In this document: positions 1 through 9,100 of the stretch, piece by piece
Layout: each line of letters begins with the position of its first letter
How positions within the stretch are numbered: the first letter of the stretch is position 1
The notes under the pieces: generated by a model
What the model saw: the letters and a program-made list of their open reading frames with translations, nothing else
The model's database searches: none
Told to the model about the DNA's origin: nothing
Program-made: the position numbers and the translations under genes
Assembly: GCA_002389705.1 (NCBI GenBank)
Contig: DGQJ01000297.1
Location: 10,788 to 20,863, forward strand
Origin: Bacteroidales bacterium UBA4417
Lineage (GTDB): Bacteria; Bacteroidota; Bacteroidia; Bacteroidales; UBA4417
Direction: 5' to 3'
DNA length: 10,076 bases

Positions 1-197
1 GAACTGGCAATATCCTGGTATGTTACACTGGTGATGGCACAATTATCAGTTGCAACTCCTTTATTTGTTGCATTACTGAATTCGAGATATGAAGAAACTG
101 CTTCAACATCCGAAAAAGCCGGGCCGGTAATACTTGCGGTGGAACATCCGTTTATGTTGCGGGTTACCGGGCTGGTAGATATCACGGGTGCTGTATT
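1..197 (-). other. Start of a HYR-like module (cut by window edge)
   Basis: These 65 complete residues read NTAPVISTSPVTRNINGCST, ASITGPAFSDVEAVSS, a short YLEF strand and TDNCAITSVTYQD, ending inside the module. The NGC...ITGPAFSD then A[ST]DNCxITSVTYQD pattern is that of HYR-like modules in Bacteroidota, normally continuing with an RTxTxTDACGN strand. That strand would lie beyond position 1. Further HYR-like modules and a C-terminal sorting domain are the expected continuation. Confidence 0.78.
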
Positions 198-3100
198 CGG
201 ATCAGCAACAACAGTTGCTGTTATATCGGAGGTACAGCCTTTTGAATCGGTAACCGTATAAATGGTTGTACCGGCAAACTGGGCAAAAGTACCTGTTCCC
301 GAAACGTAGGGCAAGGTGCCGCCGCTGGCTGTTACTACTACTGATGTTGCCCCAATTGAGCAAGGAACAGTTGTATGGCTTTCGCTGACAACCAGGGGCG
401 TGGGCTCGGTGATTGCAAGGGTGGTTGTGGCTGCGCACAATTTGGTATCACGCACTGAAACTGTATATGTTCCGGCAACAAGTCCTGTTAGATCCTGGTT
501 GTTGCTTTGTCCTACCGGGATCAATCCTGTGCCGCTGGCTGACCAGTTGTAAGCGTAAGCCGGGGTCCCGCCTGAAACCGATATAGCGATGGATCCGGTT
601 GAAGTCCCGTTGCAGCTTACATTAACCTGTGATGAGGTGAGTAATGGTAACGGGTTTATTGTAATATTCACCGATGAAGATGTGGAGGAACAAGGTCCGG
701 CTCCGTCGGGGTCGTTGGTGTTGAGGGTGAGCGTAACAGTGCCGGAAGTGACTTCGGCTGTGCTGGGGGTATACACCGCATTTAATGTATTACGGTTTGG
801 AGCAAAAGTACCGGTTCCACCTGTCCAGTTTCCTGAAGTTGCAGCACCGCCAATTGTTCCGTTTAAAGCAACAGTGCTTCCGGCACAAATCTGCCTGTCG
901 CTACCTGCACTGGCGCTTACGCCCGGATTAACCGTTACCGTTACTTTAAACGATGCTCCGGTACAACTTCCTGCAACAGGAGTAACATTGTATGTAACCG
1001 TTGCCACCGAATTGGTGGTATTGGTAAGAGTTTGGCTGATTGCAGCCTGGTTAGCCAGGGCACTGGCCCCGGTTACGCTGCCTGCCGGCGAAATAACAGG
1101 CATACCCCACGAATAGGTTGTACCTGCCGGAACCACGGTGGCAGCAGTTGGTGTTCCGTTTACCGGTGTTGCTGTAAATGATGAATTGCTGCAAATAGTA
1201 TAGCTGCGGTCGGCAATTTCGGGGGTGGGGTATAACACAACGTCAGTGGTCGCAACCGTAGCCGGACAATTGTACCAGTCGGTTACCGAAAGCGTGTAAG
1301 TACCTCCGCCATTGGGTGGGATATTCGTAATTACCGGGTTTGCCTGGTTTGATGTAAACCCGTTTGGTCCGGACCAGGAATATACAATTGGTGATTTGCC
1401 ACCGGCAACTGACGAAGTTAACTGCAAGGATCCCCTGCTGCACATCGGGCTGGCAGCCGGCGAATTGCTGGTGGCAGTGGCAGTGAACGGAATATCTACA
1501 AGGGTTCCGAAGGAAATATCATCAATACCGAAATCATTTCCATTCAGGTTTGGCTCAAGGTTAATAATGCGGATGGTAGCAGTGGTGGCTGCACCCGAAT
1601 TCCACATTCCGTAGAAACGGTCCTGTGCTTTCCAGGCATTGGCATTACTGTTGGTACCCGCAGTAAGGTTGGCAGTGCTTCCTACCTGAACTCCATTTAC
1701 TTCGAACCTGAGTTTTGCATACGGGCCTACATTGTTCAAACTGATAGCCCATGCCGCAAAATAGTAATCGGTATTCGGAGTAACAGGTACATTGGCCTCT
1801 TCCCATACCGTGTAAGCACTTCCCCATCCATTTACAATCAGGAAATTGCCGGTTCCAGTGGTATGATCACGTCCCCAGAAATTCGAATGGTAATTCTGCC
1901 CGTTGGTACCTACTCCGTAATATCCTTCAGGATTCAATTCTGTATTTCCTGCAACATCAGGTTTATATCCATATCCTGTAGTAAATGCTGTGTTTCCGGC
2001 CGAAAAATCTCCGTTCACAACCAGTTCGTCAGCCACCTGTATTGAACCCGATGCAGAACAACCATTTGCATAATTCACGGTTACTATATATTTGCCGGCA
2101 ATATCAACATCAATGGCATTGGTAACAGCACCCGTATTCCATTGATATGTACACGAAGCACAGGTTGGGGTAGTAAGCCTTACCTTTGGCCGGAACGTAC
2201 AGTAATCGGCACTGATAACAGGTATTGGCGCCGGTTTCACCACAATGGAAACTGCATTCGATGTTGCCGAGCATCCGCTCGCATCCGTAGTGGTCATTGT
2301 ATAGGTTTGAGTACCCGATGGTGGTGTTACCAATGAAGTGGCTACTGACTTATTGGCTCCTGAATACGTAATTGCACCAATGGTTTGCAGACCATTTACC
2401 ACCGAAGTATACCCTATTGCTGTAGGTTGTAAAATAGCCAAAGCCCAACTGTTTAGTGTCCCGGTTTCAGAAGAAGCATCATCAAAAATCTTTAATTGCC
2501 ATGCACCATCAACACTCGCACCTAATATTGAATTGGCAGGAATTACCAGGCTATAATTGCCGCCTCCTGAAGCCCCTGTTAAAACAGGCGCTATACTTAT
2601 AGATCCTTCCGGCAGATATGTACCAGTAAATGGAGCAGTTCCGGCTGTAATCGAAGTTGTAGCATCGGTACGGAGAACAGTGTTTGTATAATGGTTATTC
2701 GTATTGCCGTTATCCGACGAAAGCAGCATTGCTTTTGTCCCTGACGGATCAACAAGGAAGATATCCAGGTCCCTGTCGGAAGTATGTGTGATATTTAAAG
2801 TAACCATCACAACATCCGTTGCTGCCAAAGTAGCGCCACCACTTCCTGACAGGGTGATTGACGAACTGGCTGAAGTTGTTTTGCTGTTATCAGGTATTGC
2901 AATATTTACATTTCCTGAATTACCGGCATACGTGTTCATCACATTGCCGCCACTGCTGTTGGATGATAGGGTAACACTGGCACCTTCGCAAATGGCTGAG
3001 CTTGGCGAAGCCGTAAGCGTTACTGTGGGTGTTGGATTAACAGTAATGGTGTGTATAGCCGTGGAAGGGGCTCCGCATCCAGTTGCAGTAGCAGTAACCT

Positions 3101-6100
3101 GAATTGTGCCGGTAAATGAGGGCGCAAAAGTAACCTGCCCGGTTGCAGCATTAATACTGTTGCCTGCCGCCTGGCTTGCAGCATCCAGGCTAAATGTTAA
3201 AGTAAATGCATTTGTTACCGAAGCTGTATAGGTTATCGGGGCCGATCCTTTGCAGGCATTTGAGGTTGTACCCATGGCAAATACCGGCAACCCTATGGTT
3301 GCATATACTGATGCTACAACTGGTTTTACAACCGAACATCCTGATGCGGAAGTTCCTTTTATGTAGTAAGTATTATCATCGGCAGTTGCAGGTGTTGCAT
3401 ATGGAATGGTTGCCGCGGCATCTGTCCAGAAAGTGAGTGTAAGCCCTGCCGATGAGCCCGAAGTTATGGCTGGCAGGGTTAAATTTAAGGTTCCCGGGGC
3501 ACAAACCGGTGCCGGGTTATTAACCACCAGGGTAGGCGTGGTATTAATGGTAACAGTAACCGGCTGAATGGAATAACATCCGGATACAGGATCAATACCT
3601 TTAATATAATACGTACCTGCAACAGCTGCTGTCGGAGTATTATACGATATACTTGCCGCGGCATTGGTCCAGTATGTGTAATTTAGTCCTGCATCCGACC
3701 CCAGGGTAACTGCCGGAGCCGTGATATCAACAGTTGCCGGCGAACAAACTGGTGCAGGATTGCTGATAACAACATTTGGTGCCGCATTTACTGTGATTGT
3801 TGCGCTGCCGGCCTGTGCCTGCGAACATCCGGTAACAGAAGCCACACTCACCAGGTCGTAGACAAAAGTACCCGAAGCTGCTGCTGATGCTGCCAGCGTA
3901 ATACTGTTGCCTGAAGTAGTGGTAATGGTTTGCAGAGCCCCACCATTCACTTTATAGGAGAAGGTGTAAGGCGCAGTACCGTTGGCTCCTGTAAAAGTGA
4001 TGAGCGGAGAGGTTGAATTCTGACAAACTGAAACAGTTCCGCTTATGGTGGCTGTTGGCGCTGCTTCTACAACAACCGTAGCTGATGCCGACTGAGCGCT
4101 GGAACAGCCATAGCCACTTGTTATACTATTGATCTTGTACTGAAAAGTACCGGCATTGGTTGTGGGTACCCCTAGTTTTATCCAGTTACCTGAAACTGTC
4201 GAAATGGTCTGACTTGCGCCTCCGTTAACCTGGTAGGTAAAAGTATAGGGTTCCAAACCTGATGTTCCTGCAAAAGTGAGCTGTGGTGATGAAGCATACT
4301 GGCATACCGTAACACTTCCCGAAATAGTTGATGATGGTGAAGGATTTACAATAAATGCTGACACCTTTTGCGTTCCCTGGCAGGTTTTTCCACCATTGGT
4401 GTACTGAGGTGTAATTGTGATAGCTACCCCGGTGGGTGAACTGCCTGAATTTACAGCCAAAAATGATGGTATATCCCCTGTTCCACTGGCTGCAAGACCA
4501 ATACCCGAATTGTTGTTTGACCATGTATACGAGGTGGCATTGCCAGTAAAATGAACGGTAGCTGTCATGGTATTGTTACATACGGTTTGGTTTGCAGGCT
4601 TTATTACTGTAGGAGTGGGATTAACTGTTAGACTGAAACTATTCACAGCCCCGGAACAGGCGTTTAAGGTTGAATTAACACTTATGGTGGCCGAAACGGG
4701 TGTTAACCCGGCATTAACAGGAATAAATACAGGTATATCACCGCTGCCTGAAGTGCCAAAACCAATATCCTGGCTGCTGCTCCAGTTAAAAGTGGGAATA
4801 CCTCCACTTGCCGATGTTGAAAATATAATACTGGCATGGTTAGCTCCGGCACAGAGTACCTCGCTGCTTACCACGTTCACTGCAGGGTTAGGATTTACGG
4901 TAATTGTAAAACTGATTGGTGAGCCATCGCAACCCGATCCGCTGGCTGAAAAATGCGGGGTTGCTGTAATGGTAGCCACTATCGGGCTTGTTCCGGGATT
5001 TACAGCTGTAAATGATCCGATATTTCCGGTACCCGAAGCGGCAAGTCCAATTTCCGGATGATCATTGCTCCAGGTAACGCCAGCCAACGTCCCTGTAAAC
5101 AGCACAGCATTGGTTGATAAGCCATTACATACCTCCTGATTGTCCTGAACATCAAGGTAAGCTGTAGGATTTATCACAATCATAAACGATTCAATAGATC
5201 CTGAACATCCGGCAGCCCATGGGGTAATACTTATAGTTGAATGAATTGGCAGGCTGGTAATGTTTGTGGCAACAAATGAATGGATGTCCCCGTTACCACT
5301 TGCAGCAAGACCAATCCCTGTGTTATCGTTTGTCCAGGCATAAGTACTGCCGGTCACAGTACCTATCAAAGCAATTACCGGTGTATTCACACTACTGCAG
5401 AATTCCTTGTCGGCAGGAACATTTACTTTAGGTTCCGGCTTTACACTCACCGTAACATTCTGCGCCCGCGAACATCCATTGGCGAAGAGTGTATAATTAT
5501 AGGTAACATTCACCGGGCTGGTGTTTGTATTTACCAATGTCTCAAGCGGATTATCCACTCCAAAAGCAGGCCCGTTGCTGATGCCGGTAACCGGCGATCG
5601 GCTCCAGCTGAAAGTTGTTCCGGCTACAGGGCTTGAAGGCGAATAACTAAACACTGAATTGCTGCAAACAGCTGCCGGCGTAAGGCTGCCCGACAGCACC
5701 GGCCTGGGTTTAATGGTTGCAGTAACAATGGCATTTCCTGAACATCCCCCGGCAGTCATGGTATACAAATACTCCACTGCCACATCGGCGGCAGAAGTAT
5801 TCTCGAGCGCCTCGCTGATATTCCCGGTTCCGGTATTCGCGCTGTTACTTATCCCGGCAACTACGCCCCTGGACCAGGTAAAACTGGTTCCTGTAACCGA
5901 ACTCACCGGCGAATAATTAAAATCAGCATCGCTGCACACGGCGAGAGGCGAAACCTGGCTCAGTAAAACAGGCGTAGGATTTACCGTTACTGTTATAGCC
6001 TGTGTCCTTGAACATCCATTCGCAGTTAGCGTATAAATATAAGTTACTGTTTTGGCCGTTCCTGTTGTATTTATCAGTACCTCGCTAATGTTACCGCTTC

Positions 6101-9100
6101 CGGTCGACGCTGCATTCTGAATCCCAACTACTGCAGCCCTGCTCCAGGTAAAGGATGTGGATGCTACATTCGATGAAGGCAGGTAGGTAAACAATACATT
6201 GCTGCAAACTGAATTGGCCAGCGGACTGCTTAACGAAGGCTGCGGATTTACAGTTACAACAACCGTAATCGGGGCACCGGTGCAACCAGCAGCTACCGGA
6301 GTTACAGTATAGGTAACATCTGCCTGCAGAAGTGTAGTATTGGTCAAAAGTTGCGAAATTGTACTCCCGCTTCCGTTGGCTGAACCGGTAATGCTTCCTG
6401 CCGGCGAAACTACCCGGGTCCAGCTGTACGAAGTACCACCTACATTGCTGCTTAAAACAACTGATGTTAATGTACCCGAACAGATGGTTTGTGGAGATGG
6501 TGTTGCCACTGCTACCGGCGAAGGCTTTACTGTTACCACTGCATTCACAGGAGTTCCTGTGCATCCGGCGGCACTTGCCGAAACACTGTAAGTTGCCGTT
6601 CCCGGGTTCGAACCTGTAGCGGTAAGCACCTGCGCTATAGCTGATCCCGATGTTGCCGTAGCACCCGATACTCCTGACTGAATTACTGTCCAGTTGTAGG
6701 TTGAGCCTGCAATATTCGACGATAAGGCTATAGAGGTAGCAGATCCTGAACAAATGGTTTGCACTGCCGGCGAAACGGATGCAACCGGATTAGGTTTCAC
6801 AGTTACCTCAACATCAACAGCAGACCCTGCACAGAAATTGGCCACAGGAGTAATGGTATAAATTACTTTACCTTGTACAGTAGTTGTAGCTGTAAGGGTC
6901 TGTATAATTGCACTGCCTGATCCGGCCGAAGCTCCCGATACATCAGTGGGTGCAACACTCCACGAAAATGTGGTACCCGGCTCACTGCCCGACAATGATA
7001 TGGATGTGACTGCCAAGGAACATATGGATTGCGATGAAGGTGTAGCTGTTACCACCGGTATGGGATTTACCTTTATAATCCCGCTTTTTGATGCGGTTCC
7101 GCAACCACCGGTTAAACTAACTGTATAATTAAATGTGCCACTAACTGACGGAGTTCCGCTTATGGTTGCAACGTTTGCTGCCCAACCGCCTGTTATACCT
7201 GCCGGCAAACCCGAAAAAACTGCACCGGTTGCACCTGTCGTATTGTAGGTTATATTAATGATTGGCGCATTCAGGCATGTCGAAAGGTTGTCGGTGCCAG
7301 GGGCCGATGATAAAAGAAGCGAATTGTTGGCTACCACTATTATGGTACCGGTCTTAGTAATAATACCACATCCGCCAACCAGGGTAATGGTATAATTATA
7401 GGTGCCGGTAACCGTAGGTATTCCACTTATGGTCATCACATTACCAGCCCAGCTACCTGTTACTCCTGCCGGCAATCCAGCTACAGAAGCCCCGGTTGCG
7501 CCTGTGGTTGCATAAGTAACCGGTGTAATGGCTGTGTTTACGCACTTCGACTGGTTATCAGTACCGGCAGCTGAAGTAAGCGTAATTGTATTTTGCGGCA
7601 GTACGGTTATCATTCCTGATTCATCAGCTGTACCGCAGCCTCCGGTTAAGGAAACCGTATAATTAAAGGTACCTGCTGCAACCGGGGTTCCGCTGATGGA
7701 AATCACATTTCCGGTCTTGCTGCCTGTAACACCAGCTGGCAACCCACTGAAAGCAGCACCGCTGGCACCCGATACAGCATAAGTAATATTTGTAATGGAA
7801 GTATTGATACACCTGGTCTGGTTATCGGTTCCGGGCATGGAGGAGAGTAATATTGTATTATCGGGACTTATGTTTAAAATGCCCGTTTTGGTTACTACTC
7901 CGCAACCACCTGTTAAAGTAATGGTATAATTATAAGTACCCGATACACTTGCTGATCCGCTGATTGTAAACACATTACCTGCCCAGCTGCCACTTACCCC
8001 TGCCGGCAACCCACTCACTGTTGCACCTGTAGCACCAGTGGTTGTGTATGTAATATTCGAAATCGGTGTATTGATACACTTCGACTGGTTGTCCGATCCG
8101 AAAGCAGACGAAAGCGTAATTGTATTGTTTGGGGTAACGCCAATAGTACCGGTTTTGATCACTGATCCACAACCGCCGGTTAAAGTAATGGTATAGCTGA
8201 AGTTACCCGACGATACCGGTGTTCCGTTTATCGTTAACTGGTTTGCCGACCAGCTTCCGCTGACACCTGCCGGTAATCCGCCGGTAATCGCTCCTGTTGC
8301 GCCGGTTGTGGTATAAGTAATTGTACTGAGGGCTGTATTCACACAATTCACCTGGCTGTCAGTACCTGCTGCCGACGATAGAACTATCGTGTTAGTAGGG
8401 ATAACAGTAATGGTTCCTGTTTTTGTGATCGCTGAGCAACCGCCGGATAAGGCAACTGTATAATTATAGGTACCTGCTACCGTTGCCGTTCCGCTTATGA
8501 TTACCGTATTGGCCGACCAGTTTCCGCTTACTCCTGCAGGTAAGCCGGTAACTACTGCCCCTGTAGCACCACTGGTAACATAGGTGATATTGGTAATAGA
8601 TGTGTTTACACATTTTACCTGGTTATCAGTGCCTGCTGCTGATGATAAGGAAATGCTATTGTCGGGCGAAACCGCAAGGATTCCCGTTTTTGTAACTATA
8701 CCACAACCTCCGGTTAGCGAAACGGTATAAGTGTAGTTCCCTGGTGTTGATGGTGTTCCGTTAATGGTGACAACATTTGCTGCCCACGAGCCCGATACTC
8801 CTGCCGGCAGACCGCTGAATGATGCGCCACTTGCACCTGAGGTTGCATACGAAATTTCAGTGATGGAGGTATTTACACAAACCGACTGGTGATCGGTTCC
8901 AGCTGCTGACGAAAGTAGTATTGTGTTATTTGGAATAACGCTTATTGATCCCGTTGCCGATGCAAGGCCGCAGCCTCCTGTTAAGGTTACAGTATAGTTA
9001 TAGGTACCCGAAACCGTTGGGCTTCCGCTGATGGTTATCACATTACCGGCCCAGTTGCCGTTTACACCTGCTGGTAATCCAACGAAAGTTGCACCACTGG

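Noticed and set aside
589..1116. Plus-strand open frame of 175 codons
   Set aside because: It lies antisense to the PKD-like modules M and L. Its V/P/A/T-rich product mirrors the codon pattern of the minus-strand gene, with no known motif; the minus frame gives clear family motifs.
4567..5061. Plus-strand open frame of 164 codons
   Set aside because: It is antisense to the type D modules, in the same shadow frame as several other plus-strand open stretches. It has no ribosome binding site context or domain, and is a by-product of the repetitive codon use of the minus gene.
6091..6753. Minus-strand open frame of 220 codons in another frame
   Set aside because: It is out of frame with the giant gene and overlaps the well-defined B and C modules. 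The product is rich in Cys, Tyr, Asn and Ser with no domain pattern, typical of a shifted reading of Thr/Gly-rich repeats.
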